Below, in pieces: positions 7,913-16,706 of a DNA stretch of 64,000 bases (the stretch's first letter is position 1; the number at the start of each line of letters is the position of its first letter). This DNA is from JANQPA01 sp964628385. Its GTDB lineage: Bacteria > Bacteroidota > Bacteroidia > Chitinophagales > Saprospiraceae. Below the pieces are notes generated by a model that saw nothing but the letters and a program-made list of their open reading frames with translations, was not told the origin of the DNA and made no database searches. Position numbers and translations under genes: made by a program. The stretch covers positions 1 through 64,000 of the forward strand of contig CAZVOD010000004.1 of assembly GCA_964628385.1 (NCBI GenBank), in the 5' to 3' direction.

Positions 7913-8692
7913 ATGAAGTATTTTAGTCTTCTCTTACTAGGGTTGATCTGTTGTGCTACAACAACAGTAATGGCCCAAAAATATTCCTTTACCGGCTATG
8001 GTTTGTATTATTCTGATGCCCTGAATGGAAATAAAACGGCGTATGGAGAAATATACGACCGCTCTGAATATACTTGCGCTAACCTGAAATTTCCCAAGAA
8101 CACCCTACTCAAGGTAACCCGTCTGGACAATAGTAAGTCCGTAACAGTTCGGGTAAATGACAAAGGGCCATTTCATGATCCCGCTCCCGACGGCACTGAA
8201 TACATCATTGATTTATCAATGGCTGCTGCCAATGCCATTGATCTAAATGTAGTAGGTAAAGCAATGGTGAAAATTGAGCAAGTCGGTTACTCCACCAGCA
8301 ATCCAGTAAGACAATCCAGTAATGGCAATGGCGGTGGCCTAACCAGCTATGACAATATGTTCACTTCCAGAGGTGGCGACTCGTCAGGGAGTAGTAATCC
8401 TCTACCCTCTTTTTCTGGCGACCACAATATCATAAGAACTATTAGTCCCAATGTTGGAGGCTATGGAATTCAGATAGGATCCTACATGACTCGTAAGAAT
8501 GCCGAGCGACAGGTCGTCTCCCTGCAAAAAATAGGAGTTGACTATCTTTATCTGCTCGCCAGTACCAATTCTAATGGTAACCTAACTTATAAACTGATCA
8601 TCTGTAAGTTTGATACCAAAGAACAGGCTGAAGAATATATGGCGCTGGTGAAGGATAATTATATGCTCAGCGGATTTGTCAAAAGAATCTGA
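7913..8692 (+). CDS. RlpA-like lytic transglycosylase with C-terminal SPOR domain
   Basis: A 259-residue exported peptidoglycan protein. The signal peptide is MKYFSLLLLGLICCATTTVM then AQ. Residues about 25-125 are the double-psi beta-barrel RlpA domain, with YYSDALNGNKTAYGE, the VRVNDKGPFHD core and the IDLSMAAANAI helix. A Ser/Gly/Asn-rich linker (about 128-165) leads to a SPOR domain (about 180-259, GYGIQIGSYMTRKNAERQV), which binds denuded glycan strands at the septum. In characterised RlpA this pairing cuts naked glycans during daughter-cell separation. Monocistronic by context. Confidence 0.9.
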   Translation: MKYFSLLLLGLICCATTTVMAQKYSFTGYGLYYSDALNGNKTAYGEIYDRSEYTCANLKFPKNTLLKVTRLDNSKSVTVRVNDKGPFHDPAPDGTEYIIDLSMAAANAIDLNVVGKAMVKIEQVGYSTSNPVRQSSNGNGGGLTSYDNMFTSRGGDSSGSSNPLPSFSGDHNIIRTISPNVGGYGIQIGSYMTRKNAERQVVSLQKIGVDYLYLLASTNSNGNLTYKLIICKFDTKEQAEEYMALVKDNYMLSGFVKRI

Positions 8693-8791
8693 CCCGGCCT
8701 TACCAATCAGACATGTTCGGCCCGTATTAAAAGGGGATTTTTCCCAGTTGTTAGCCCGCGTGACATGTCTGTTCAGAGGCTGATGTCGCAT

Positions 8792-9319
8792 CTACTTTTT
8801 AAACTTAAGATACTTTTTGGGAATCTCATTTCCTTCCCTTTCACTGTCCCACAAAATATTGACAATGTAGTATCGCTGACCATCATTCATAAGCTGAATA
8901 GAATTGATCCCCCTTGCAAATACTTCTCCATTCTGTGTTCGCCTTGATTGGTAGGTACTAAAGATATGAGTAACGCTACCAAAACGCTCTGTCCGACGAC
9001 CTATCTCATTTTCAAAAAAGCCGTTTTTTTCCAGTGAGGTGCCGGCTTTTTCAATATATTCTTTTAGCGTCATAGCTACCATACTAATCTGGCCATTCTG
9101 ATTACTCATGGCATTAAGACGGGCGGTAGGTGCAAAAAGCGAGCGCATTCGATCCCAGTCTCTGGACTCACCGGCGGCTCCTGATATTACGTCGTACAAA
9201 GCAGCGATTATAGCGTCCTCGGTAGCCACATCAGTTGGGCTGGCCGGAGTGGGCTCCTGACCGTGTGCAGAAAAATATCCTACGATTAAAAATAGTGTAA
9301 AGAGTAGATTGAATCTCAT
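8792..9319 (-). CDS. Secreted NTF2/SnoaL-like protein
   Basis: A 175-residue protein with a signal peptide (MRFNLLFTLFLIVGYFSAHG). The body resembles the NTF2-like/SnoaL-like cone fold: DAIIAALYDVISGAAGESRDW, then WDRMRSLFAPTARLNAM, then a C-terminal strand with GINSIQLMNDGQRYYIVNI. The helix-rich N-terminus followed by RSLFAPTARL is the typical ketosteroid-isomerase-like opening. No catalytic residue can be assigned. It converges with the rlpA-like gene. Confidence 0.75.
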   Translation of the reverse strand: MRFNLLFTLFLIVGYFSAHGQEPTPASPTDVATEDAIIAALYDVISGAAGESRDWDRMRSLFAPTARLNAMSNQNGQISMVAMTLKEYIEKAGTSLEKNGFFENEIGRRTERFGSVTHIFSTYQSRRTQNGEVFARGINSIQLMNDGQRYYIVNILWDSEREGNEIPKKYLKFKK

Positions 9320-9504
9320 CTTCCAATTGTTAAATAATGAAATAAACGAAGAGTAAAATAAGAAATTAATCTCCGCAAAGAGGGAAGAAATTGCTTTTAC
9401 AAAAGACTTGTTTCACTGGGGTAATTCCTCCGTGAGCAATATCACAAATCAATGTTTAAACTTGTATTATCATTGGGGTGTTTAAAAAATAAAATTATGT
9501 ATCG

Positions 9505-9837
9505 ATGCAAAAGGGAGGAGCATACTTAAATTATATTCTGGACCAACTGAGTGATTTGGAAGGTTTAACCTTCCAGAAGACAGTTAATGGCATTCGGTTT
9601 TTTGCCAAAGAAACCGAATTTGGAGCTATACAGGGTGGTAAATTCAAGCTAAAATCAGGCCAGGCCTGCCCGGGGCGGTCTGTAAAAGAGCAGGAGGTCA
9701 TTATCCAGCCTAATGGCGTTCCGATCTATGCCATTGAAGTACCGGAAACGACCCTGGCTGACCGTAGCGAAATGGTAAATTGGGTCAAAAAGATCGTCGA
9801 AGCTAACAGAAAAAATAACGTTGTTGCGAAGAGGTAG
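9505..9837 (+). CDS. TfoX N-terminal-domain-like protein
   Basis: A 110-residue cytoplasmic protein. The order of elements fits the TfoX/Sxy N-terminal domain: GLTFQKTVNGIRFFAKE, the strand pair FGAIQGGKFKLKSG, then IYAIEVPETTLADRSEMVNWVK, ending in a helix. In gammaproteobacteria TfoX promotes competence gene expression; stand-alone TfoX-N proteins in other phyla have no known role, so no function is claimed. The assignment is from pattern alone. Confidence 0.6.
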   Translation: MQKGGAYLNYILDQLSDLEGLTFQKTVNGIRFFAKETEFGAIQGGKFKLKSGQACPGRSVKEQEVIIQPNGVPIYAIEVPETTLADRSEMVNWVKKIVEANRKNNVVAKR

Positions 9838-9881
9838 GATGGTGGTAAAATGGCCCCATTCTATGTCCCGCCCGTAAAAGT

Positions 9882-10346
9882 TTAATCATTGTTTTTCCTT
9901 CGCATCTCAGCCTGCCGCATAGGCATGGAATCGATCAGATCGAAGACTTTTCGGGGGGTGGTCAGTTCTTTTTCCAACAATTTCTTACCTCCATCTTTAC
10001 CAATCAGGACCAGCGCGAATGCTTCGGACGGAACGCCCCATCGCTGACGCCATTCTGCTGCTTTTTCCCCTTTGAGTACCTCATCGTTTGGATCTACCAC
10101 CTGATCATTGATTTTATAAATAACCAGGTCCCGGTCAAGCAGCGCTTCTTGCTGTTCTGTAAAAAGCTGTAGTTGTTGAGTTAGCTTATCAGTAGTATTT
10201 GATGAAGCAAAAATTAAGATAATCCTATGTTTCCATTGATGCTTTTCCAAATGCTGACTTTTTAGTGTTTGATTAGGTACACAACTCATTAGCATAGTAC
10301 CAAGTAAAATACCCACAACATTATTCCTTATTTTTCGTAAAAACAT
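9882..10346 (-). CDS. DUF4174 family putative lipoprotein
   Basis: A 154-residue protein. A hydrophobic N-terminus ends in LMSC (Cys22), a plausible lipobox. The rest (HRIILIFASSNTTDKLTQQL, RDLVIYKINDQ, ALVLIGKDGGKKL) follows the thioredoxin-like order of DUF4174 proteins but has no CxxC. DUF4174 members are usually small periplasmic proteins of unknown role. Its 5' end faces the gene at 10431. Confidence 0.75.
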   Translation of the reverse strand: MFLRKIRNNVVGILLGTMLMSCVPNQTLKSQHLEKHQWKHRIILIFASSNTTDKLTQQLQLFTEQQEALLDRDLVIYKINDQVVDPNDEVLKGEKAAEWRQRWGVPSEAFALVLIGKDGGKKLLEKELTTPRKVFDLIDSMPMRQAEMRRKNND

Positions 10347-10430
10347 AGCGAAGATTTTATTTTATCCTGCATAATACAATATCCAAAGTAAGCCCGTAGT
10401 TCTATCCCTAAAGCCAAAAACTATATCTAT

Positions 10431-11210
10431 ATGAAGTGTTATTCCCTTTTGCTTATAACCATTCTACACGTCGTGAGTTTAGCTGCTCAAGAACGGCTTG
10501 TGGATAGCAACTACATCCAATACTTTGATTGGTTCCACCAGAATGCCTCTACTACTCAGCTTTACCAAAAAGATAGTCAACTATTTATTTTCAAAGACCA
10601 AACGGCATTACGGCGATCGCCGGATGAACAAGCTTCTGTTGCCATGTACTTATCTTCGGGAGAAGCAATCACTAACCTGACTTATGACTCTGGGCAAGAT
10701 TCCTGGCCTGAAGATCAGATCAGCGGATATGGCGATCTTTGGTATCGGGTAGCAGTACAACTCAGCAGTGGTGAGGCCCTAACCGGCTATGTCTGGGGCG
10801 TTAACATCGCCAAAGCCTGGCAATACAGCGATATTGATCAGGATAATGAAGAAGAACTAATACTTTTGGGCGTATCTACAGAGCCCCGCCAATCGATATA
10901 CGATATACGATCGGAACTTTGTATTTTGAAAAACAACCAGGAGCTGGCCCGGGAAAGTTTTGACAAGCTCTGTCTTTTTGAGGATTGTGCTTCCAGTGCT
11001 ATGCTCACTGTTCATCAAATGAATAAGCAGCCTGTAATAGAAATAACCACATTAACTGTTGTCTGTGAAGTAGCTGTGGAGCAAGTATTTTTTAGCTTTG
11101 AAAATAAAAGCTTGAAGTCCCTTGAGAATATTGGGCATACCTTAGCTTCCAGAAGTGTAGGTGAACAATTACGAGAAGCCCTGAGTACATCAGTGGCCTC
11201 AGACCGATAA
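10431..11210 (+). CDS. Hypothetical secreted protein with SH3-like region
   Basis: A 259-residue protein with a signal peptide (MKCYSLLLITILHVVSLAA then QE). Residues about 55-130 (TALRRSPDEQASVAMYL...DLWYRVAVQLSSGEALTGYVW) look like a bacterial SH3 repeat. DIDQDNEEELILLG at about 143-156 resembles a calcium-binding FG-GAP/EF-type loop. The C-terminal third resembles nothing I know. No operon partner is evident: the next gene is convergent and ends 72 bases away. Confidence 0.6.
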   Translation: MKCYSLLLITILHVVSLAAQERLVDSNYIQYFDWFHQNASTTQLYQKDSQLFIFKDQTALRRSPDEQASVAMYLSSGEAITNLTYDSGQDSWPEDQISGYGDLWYRVAVQLSSGEALTGYVWGVNIAKAWQYSDIDQDNEEELILLGVSTEPRQSIYDIRSELCILKNNQELARESFDKLCLFEDCASSAMLTVHQMNKQPVIEITTLTVVCEVAVEQVFFSFENKSLKSLENIGHTLASRSVGEQLREALSTSVASDR

Positions 11211-11282
11211 AATGAAGAATCAGCAGATGAGGTTAGTCTACTGATCCTTCCTGCTTTTCTAGATACTTTACCAGGCAAAGTT

Positions 11283-12263
11283 TCAATCTATTTTAAGAAT
11301 AATCTTACCAGTGTTGATGTTATTTTGCATGATCTGATGTGCTTCTTTGACATCACGCCAACTCATAACCCTATCTATCACCGGCTTGAGTTTTTTGTTT
11401 TCAAAAAAAACCCATGCGTAAGCCTGCAAGTCTTTGGCCAGCGTAATTTTATAATCTAAATCTCTGGACCGCAGCGTAGAGCCTATTATTTTTAGGCGTT
11501 TCATCAGGATGGGCGCCAGGTTAATCTCTTCTATTTTCATTCCCCCCAAAAAACCAAGCATTACCAGGCGGCCTTCCATAGATAATGCGTTGAGGTTATT
11601 CTGGAAATAGGGCGCTCCAATAAAGTCCAGAATCATATGAACTCCTTTGCCTAAAGTTTTTTTCTCAGTAAATCTAGCAAAGTCATTTTTCTGATAATCA
11701 ATGGCCCATTCCGCTCCCAGCTCATAACAAAGCTTATGCTTTCTGGCAGAAGCGGTAACCATTGGATAAGCTCCGGCTACTTTGGCCAACTGAATAGCCG
11801 CAGTACCTACCCCACTTGCTCCTGCATGGATAAGAACCTGCTCTCCCGCTGTCAATCGCCCCAGCCAAAACAATGCCTGATACGCTGTAAGAAAAACTTC
11901 CGGAATGGCAGAGGCCTCAACCAGATTGATTCCATTAGGTACAGGCATCGCTAAATCCTGATGGATGCGAACGTACTCCGCATAACCGCCCCCCGGTAAT
12001 AAGCCACAAACCAGATCACCGACCTTCCTACGAGTAACATTTCTACCCAACTCCACAATTTCTCCTGACATTTCCAACCCCATGATCTCACTCTCGCCGG
12101 GTGGAGGCGAGTAAGCCCCCTTTCGTTGAAGAATATCAGCTCTATTAAGAGCTGTAGCAGCAACCTTTACCAGGACATCTTCCGGCCCTAACTCCGGCTT
12201 ATCAGCTTCACCGATATACATTTGGTCAGCCTCACCGTATGCTTTTAAAAGTACTGCTTTCAT
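11283..12263 (-). CDS. NAD(P)H:quinone oxidoreductase, PIG3-like medium-chain dehydrogenase
   Basis: A 326-residue zinc-free medium-chain dehydrogenase. The N-terminal catalytic half opens MKAVLLKAYGEADQMYIGEA, with NRADILQRKGAYSPPPGES typical of the PIG3/TP53I3-type quinone oxidoreductases. The Rossmann half has the NADPH loop HAGASGVGTAAIQLAK and ITASARKHKLCYELGAEWAI-type cofactor discrimination. The zinc-ligand cysteines of alcohol dehydrogenases are absent. It lies 17 bases downstream of ribA on the same strand, so the two are probably co-transcribed. Confidence 0.88.
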   Translation of the reverse strand: MKAVLLKAYGEADQMYIGEADKPELGPEDVLVKVAATALNRADILQRKGAYSPPPGESEIMGLEMSGEIVELGRNVTRRKVGDLVCGLLPGGGYAEYVRIHQDLAMPVPNGINLVEASAIPEVFLTAYQALFWLGRLTAGEQVLIHAGASGVGTAAIQLAKVAGAYPMVTASARKHKLCYELGAEWAIDYQKNDFARFTEKKTLGKGVHMILDFIGAPYFQNNLNALSMEGRLVMLGFLGGMKIEEINLAPILMKRLKIIGSTLRSRDLDYKITLAKDLQAYAWVFFENKKLKPVIDRVMSWRDVKEAHQIMQNNINTGKIILKID

Positions 12264-12280
12264 ATTTAGAATTTTGGGAG

Positions 12281-12886
12281 CTACTCTTTAAACCGAAATA
12301 AATGCCCCATTGACTCCGCTTTCGTTTTGAGGTATCCCAGGTTATCATCATTAGGATCGATAATAATAGGAACGCGTTCTAAAATTTTTATGGGAGAATT
12401 TTCAAAAGCTTCAATCTTGTCAGGATTGTTGGTCAGCAGCTTGATTTGACTGACGTTTAAAGCCTGAAACATTTCAATGGCCACACCGTACTGACGAGCA
12501 TCCACCTCCAAACCGAGGTGTACATTAGCATCAATGGTGTTTAGGCCCAAATCCTGCAGATTATATGCTTTCAATTTATTGATAATTCCAATTCCTCTGC
12601 CCTCTTGCCTTAGGTAAAGCACAATGCCTCCCTCTTTGGCCGTCATTTCCATAGCTTTAGCTAGCTGTTCTCCACAATCACAACGCCTGGAGCCGAACAG
12701 ATCACCGGTTATACATTCTGAATGTACTCTTGTCAGTACAGGTTCCTTAGGATTGTAGTCTTCGTGTACCATTGCTATGTGGGGCATCCAGTCTGATTCA
12801 TCTTTTGCGAATGCGATCATTCTAAACACTCCCCAGGGCGTAGGTATCATTGCTTCTGCCTGTATTTCAATTTTTCTATTCAACAC
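12281..12886 (-). CDS. ribA: GTP cyclohydrolase II
   Basis: A 201-residue RibA, the first committed enzyme of riboflavin synthesis (GTP to 2,5-diamino-6-ribosylamino-pyrimidinone 5'-phosphate, formate and pyrophosphate). Cys58, Cys69 and Cys71 in RVHSECITGDLFGSRRCDCG are the zinc ligands. The GTP-binding RQEGRGIGIINKLKAY and the EVDARQYG and LLTNNPDK segments are intact. The length fits stand-alone RibA; there is no fused RibB domain, so DHBP synthase must be elsewhere. It leads the short operon with the quinone oxidoreductase gene. Confidence 0.95.
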   Translation of the reverse strand: MLNRKIEIQAEAMIPTPWGVFRMIAFAKDESDWMPHIAMVHEDYNPKEPVLTRVHSECITGDLFGSRRCDCGEQLAKAMEMTAKEGGIVLYLRQEGRGIGIINKLKAYNLQDLGLNTIDANVHLGLEVDARQYGVAIEMFQALNVSQIKLLTNNPDKIEAFENSPIKILERVPIIIDPNDDNLGYLKTKAESMGHLFRFKE

Positions 12887-13002
12887 AATTTTATTTAAAT
12901 CTAATTGAATAATGCAAGTTGTGAAATTTAAAACAGATTTATGGAGATAATGGATGTAAAAGCGCCATTTTTTCTATTTTCAAAGTAAATTATAGCTTTA
13001 AA

Positions 13003-13494
13003 ATGATGAAAAAACTGAAAAGTAGTAGCATACTTATCACTGTAACGCTATTTGTCAGTCTAATAACTATCTATCGGATGGAACCTGATATTTTTGAGTT
13101 GGATTTTAATTTTAGGAAAGATGCTAAGCTCCACTTTAAAGATGAGCGGGGCCAAATCATAGCATCAATAGATGCAGAGCTAGCCGAAACCCGTATGCAG
13201 CATATGGTAGGATTGATGATGAGGCATTCTATGGAAAATAATCAGGGGATGCTCTTTATCATGGAAGAAGAGGCCATACAGTCCTTTTGGATGTTTAGTA
13301 CTTATATACCGCTTGATATTATTTTTCTGGATGAAAATTTGAAGATCAACTCAATTCATGACGGCCAGCCTCAAAGCATCGAAGCAGTAGAATCAACACT
13401 GCCATCGCGTTATGTCCTCGAAGTCAATCAGGGATTTTGCCAGCAGCATCAAATTATTCCAGGGTATTTTATAGAATTTGAAAGAGTACTTTGA
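13003..13494 (+). CDS. DUF192 family membrane-anchored protein
   Basis: A 163-residue protein with an N-terminal membrane anchor or uncleaved signal (residues about 9-25). The rest is a DUF192 domain: AELAETRMQHMVGLMMRHSM, then GMLFIMEE, SFWMFSTYIPLDIIFLDENL and RYVLEVNQGFCQQH. DUF192 proteins are small extracytoplasmic beta proteins of unknown function. Two adjacent ATGs (13003 and 13006) could both serve as start. Confidence 0.87.
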   Translation: MMKKLKSSSILITVTLFVSLITIYRMEPDIFELDFNFRKDAKLHFKDERGQIIASIDAELAETRMQHMVGLMMRHSMENNQGMLFIMEEEAIQSFWMFSTYIPLDIIFLDENLKINSIHDGQPQSIEAVESTLPSRYVLEVNQGFCQQHQIIPGYFIEFERVL

Positions 13495-13505
13495 TAGGCT
13501 TGCCT

Positions 13506-13532
13506 AGCTGAGGACTGAAATTTATCTCAGCT
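13506..13532 (+). terminator. Possible terminator after the DUF192 gene
   Basis: AGCTGAG (13506-13512) pairs with CTCAGCT (13526-13532), a 7-bp stem with a 13-base loop, 11 bases after the stop. There is no good T-run, so this is weak. It lies between convergent genes. Confidence 0.35.
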
Positions 13533-13623
13533 TGCCATGTACTTGTACAAAGTTAAACTCATCCGAAGAATATGCTTCACTTTCATGTACACCGCAAGCT
13601 GAATATTGTTAACGATTATATTA

Positions 13624-15153
13624 CTAGTAACCGGTTGTACCATTATCTGTTGAAGTAGGCGGATCCATTTCTATATCATCGGGAGCCGCTACTCTGAATT
13701 CCACCCTTCTATTCATATAACTTCCTCGTAAGGGAACGAGCGCCTCTTCTTCACCTTTCCAAAGCAATACTAATCGGCCTCTGTCAATACCATGATTGTT
13801 AACCATATATTCTACAACCGCGTTGGCCCTTTCGAAAGATAAAAGCTCATTTTGGGCCTGATTACCCGTTTTATCGGCATGGCCAATGATAGCCATCTTC
13901 ATCTCTGGGTTCCCCTTCAGTACCCTAGCAATACCGGCCAGCGATCCGTAATCAGAGTATCTGATAGTAGCACTTCCGGCAGCGAAATGAATCATAGGCA
14001 AAAACATATTAGTCAGCTCATAATTCGTCTGGGAAGTAATTCGCGTATTATTGCCAGTGTTGGTGCCTGGTGCGCTGGTAGAGCCCCCGGTTGAGTAGTT
14101 GCCAGAGCCAGCAACCGGATTTTCTGCCTTGTACTGAGCCAGCGCTTCATTGATCAGCTCTCTTACCCGATCCTCGCTTACGCTACCACCTGCACTTCCC
14201 ACGGCTGCGATAGGGTTTTCTACAATACCTTCACTATTGATACGTTCGCCGGGCATTGGCGTATAATAAGGCTGCTTATCAAGGTGATCAGCTACACCGT
14301 CACGATCGCTATCCAGGGTTCTTCCCTTGGTATCTACAATAGCATCTTCAGGAGTGTCAGGCTCTTTATCCAAAGCATCGATCACACCATCATCATCGCT
14401 ATCGATAATATCCATCGCCGGACGACTTTTCATCTGATTGAGGTCATCTAGGACTATCTGTATAGGATTCAGCCAAAATAATGGCTCAGAAGTTGTACCA
14501 GAGCCACCGATATTAAAGTTTATGCGAAGGCTAGTATAGTTAAAAGAGTCACCAAAAGAACTTTTCTGGCCCTGCTCATTGAACTGAATACCATCCAGGA
14601 GGTCGGCTCGTGTCCCGAGGATCAAGGCAGATTGATGTTCAATGCCGATATTGATTTTACTGTTGATCCTAAATGCAAACCCGGCTCCTACCGTCACATG
14701 GGCAGCCATTTCATTACCAACGGATCCCATCCGGGTTGTTTCCGAATTATATTCTACCGAAAAATCATTAAGACCGGCACCTGCCAGGAAGTAGAGATTA
14801 GTCTTTCTTACGGGTTTATCAAAGCGCATGGCATTTAGTGTAAGAATACCAAGGCCGGTGAAAGACATATATTTGGTGGTATGATCTCTCATAGGAACAA
14901 TACGTTCTCCCTGTAATTGTCCATAAAAGAAATCCGCCCGAAAAGAGAACAGATAGTCTACTGCTTTTCGAACGCTAAGACCGACGCCATACCCCAGCCC
15001 TGGATTAATTTCACCACCGACAAAAGGCATACCACCGTGAATACCCACCTCAAATTTATTTTTTGGAGTCACAGCAGCATTGGTTTCTTGTTGCTGTGCT
15101 TGTGTTGGGTGGGAGAGCATGATAATAACTCCGAGGAGTAAAATTTTCTTCAT
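13624..15153 (-). CDS. OmpA-family outer-membrane protein with calcium-binding repeats
   Basis: A 509-residue protein when started at the ATG at 15153, which gives a clean signal peptide (MKKILLLGVIIMLSHPTQAQ); an in-frame start 54 bases upstream would bury it. Residues about 30-215 are an 8-strand-type beta-barrel. Two thrombospondin-type-3-like repeats follow (DSDDDGVIDALDKEPDTP and DSDRDGVADHLDKQP). A Gly/Ser/Thr-rich linker leads to the C-terminal OmpA domain (GHADKTG, LLSFERANAVVEYM, MNRRVEFRV), whose Asp and Arg bind meso-diaminopimelate. It anchors the outer membrane to peptidoglycan. The upstream 400 bases are non-coding. Confidence 0.93.
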   Translation of the reverse strand: MKKILLLGVIIMLSHPTQAQQQETNAAVTPKNKFEVGIHGGMPFVGGEINPGLGYGVGLSVRKAVDYLFSFRADFFYGQLQGERIVPMRDHTTKYMSFTGLGILTLNAMRFDKPVRKTNLYFLAGAGLNDFSVEYNSETTRMGSVGNEMAAHVTVGAGFAFRINSKINIGIEHQSALILGTRADLLDGIQFNEQGQKSSFGDSFNYTSLRINFNIGGSGTTSEPLFWLNPIQIVLDDLNQMKSRPAMDIIDSDDDGVIDALDKEPDTPEDAIVDTKGRTLDSDRDGVADHLDKQPYYTPMPGERINSEGIVENPIAAVGSAGGSVSEDRVRELINEALAQYKAENPVAGSGNYSTGGSTSAPGTNTGNNTRITSQTNYELTNMFLPMIHFAAGSATIRYSDYGSLAGIARVLKGNPEMKMAIIGHADKTGNQAQNELLSFERANAVVEYMVNNHGIDRGRLVLLWKGEEEALVPLRGSYMNRRVEFRVAAPDDIEMDPPTSTDNGTTGY

Positions 15154-15207
15154 AGTAATTGTAATTTGTCCTAGTAAGGGATTATGTTGAATAGTAATCA
15201 TAAGCAA

Positions 15208-15617
15208 TAATTATGGGTATTAGAGCGTATTTGGAATTAACCTACCTGACACCGCATTATTTACTCAGATAACCCTGTATACGGTAGAAGTACCATTCAA
15301 GGTTACTTTTTTGGCTGTAAACTTCAGTATATTTGAAGCATCTACGGCCATATGTGCCCGCAGGTAACGCCGTTAGAGCTGTTGCCTGACGATCGGGCTA
15401 CCCAAAGCATTTGGCTTTGACAGAGCCTGGCACTCAAAAGGATATTATTGCGGGTTGAGAAAATGATTGAAAAGCAAATCTTGAGAACGGTTGAGATTAT
15501 GGAGGGGGGGGGATGGTATTTTTTCGGTCTTAAATCGTATTAAACATTTCAAAATACAATTTATTGCTTATTTTACAATCATCAAAATTGTTTTTTATAA
15601 AAATATAGGTAAAATTC
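15208..15617. other. Non-coding region between divergent ompA-like and ureohydrolase-like genes
   Basis: No ORF is supported on either strand. The region holds a compact structured element (15356-15419, listed separately), a run of nine G at 15504-15512, and an A/T-rich stretch just before the ureohydrolase-like start. The middle part, 15340-15440, is visibly richer in G+C than its flanks. Confidence 0.6.
15356..15419. ncRNA. Candidate structured RNA or regulatory element
   Basis: GCCCG (15356-15360) and CAGGTAAC (15361-15368) pair with GTTGCCTG (15381-15388) and CGGGC (15394-15398), forming a 13-bp two-part stem with a 12-base loop and a 5-base bulge. A second hairpin follows at once: CAAAGC (15403-15408) with GCTTTG (15414-15419). 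The strand is undecided. It matches no RNA family I know; it could be an ncRNA, a leader or only DNA dyads. Confidence 0.35.
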
Positions 15618-16706
15618 ATGCTCGACCATTGGTTTAAGCCTTCCAAAGCCTCTTCTGCCTCTTCTGGATGGGCCGGTTATCAAATCGGTAGCCACATTAC
15701 ACCACTCCGTAAAGGTAAAAAATCATTGCCGGCAGGAGCTGTCGTACTCATTGGTCTTGACCAAGGAGCAGACGTAGTACGAACTGCGCTCTATGAACTC
15801 AGCTTTCCTTTTTCTCAAACCCGGCTGGTAGACCTGGGTAATTTTCGCAAGAAGAATCTGGACTTTATGATTCCCGCTCTCGAAGAGGTATTAAAAAGTA
15901 AGATCGTACCTATATTGATTGGAGAAGCGTCAGAAGGAGGTATGGCTGCTTTTAAGGCTATCAACCGAGTGTTGAAAAATGTAAGCCTCTGTATTACCGA
16001 GGAGCGCCTGACATTTAATAGCCAATCGGAAGAGCCAAATTATTTTGAGGCCATATTATCAGACAAGCAAAACTTCCCCTACCACCTATCCGCTCTTGGC
16101 TTACAAGCCCATTTCATGGATCCGGCAGTTTTTAAGATGCTGGATCAGCACAACTTCGAATATCTTCGTTTGGGCCGCGCCAAAGCAGACCTGGGTGAGC
16201 TAGAGCCTATTATCAGAGATGCTGATATTTTATTTTTTAACACAGAATCTATTCAAGCTGCCTATATGCCTCAGCAGCTAACAACTACCCCGAGTGGCTT
16301 CACACTGGAAGAAGCCTGTACCATAAGCCGATACGCAGGCATGAGTGATAAGCTAAAGGTGCTCAATCTTTTTGGTTTTGATGACCAGGCTCGCTTACAG
16401 CCGATGACCGCTCAGGGAGCAGCCCAGATCATATGGTATTTTCTGGATGGGTATCACAACCGTAAAAATGACTTTCCGGTGAGTATGGACGGCCTTACAG
16501 AATATATTGTTGACCTTAAGCAACTTGATTATCAGATTACCTTTTGGAGAAGCTCCAAGAGTGGTCGTTGGTGGATGCAAGTGCCCTACGATGAGCAGGC
16601 TACACAACGCCATGCCCTTGTGTCCTGTTCCTACAACGATTATAAGAAAGCTAGTAGTGATGAGCTTCCCGATCGGTTACTTCAAGCCCTCAAGCGCTTT
16701 TCTTGA
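15618..16706 (+). CDS. Ureohydrolase-fold protein lacking metal-site motifs
   Basis: A 362-residue relative of the arginase/formimidoylglutamase superfamily. The C-terminal part (EEACTISRYAGMSDKLKVLNL, then AAQIIWYFLDGYHNRK) and the tail KSGRWWMQVP match the lineage-specific version found in Bacteroidota. The manganese motifs are gone: the GGDHS region reads LIGEASEGG, the DAHxD region reads ITEERL, and the SxDxDxxDP region reads FFNTESIQAAYMP. Hydrolase activity is therefore unlikely; a structural or regulatory role is possible. It is convergent with murF and overlaps it by 17 bases. The neighbourhood (murF, gldJ, porP, porU, porV) suggests a link to envelope or secretion functions (inference). 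Confidence 0.75.
   Translation: MLDHWFKPSKASSASSGWAGYQIGSHITPLRKGKKSLPAGAVVLIGLDQGADVVRTALYELSFPFSQTRLVDLGNFRKKNLDFMIPALEEVLKSKIVPILIGEASEGGMAAFKAINRVLKNVSLCITEERLTFNSQSEEPNYFEAILSDKQNFPYHLSALGLQAHFMDPAVFKMLDQHNFEYLRLGRAKADLGELEPIIRDADILFFNTESIQAAYMPQQLTTTPSGFTLEEACTISRYAGMSDKLKVLNLFGFDDQARLQPMTAQGAAQIIWYFLDGYHNRKNDFPVSMDGLTEYIVDLKQLDYQITFWRSSKSGRWWMQVPYDEQATQRHALVSCSYNDYKKASSDELPDRLLQALKRFS

Noticed and set aside
15618..16706. Annotation as an active formimidoylglutamase or arginase
   Set aside because: The metal-ligand motifs are missing, so an activity name would mislead.
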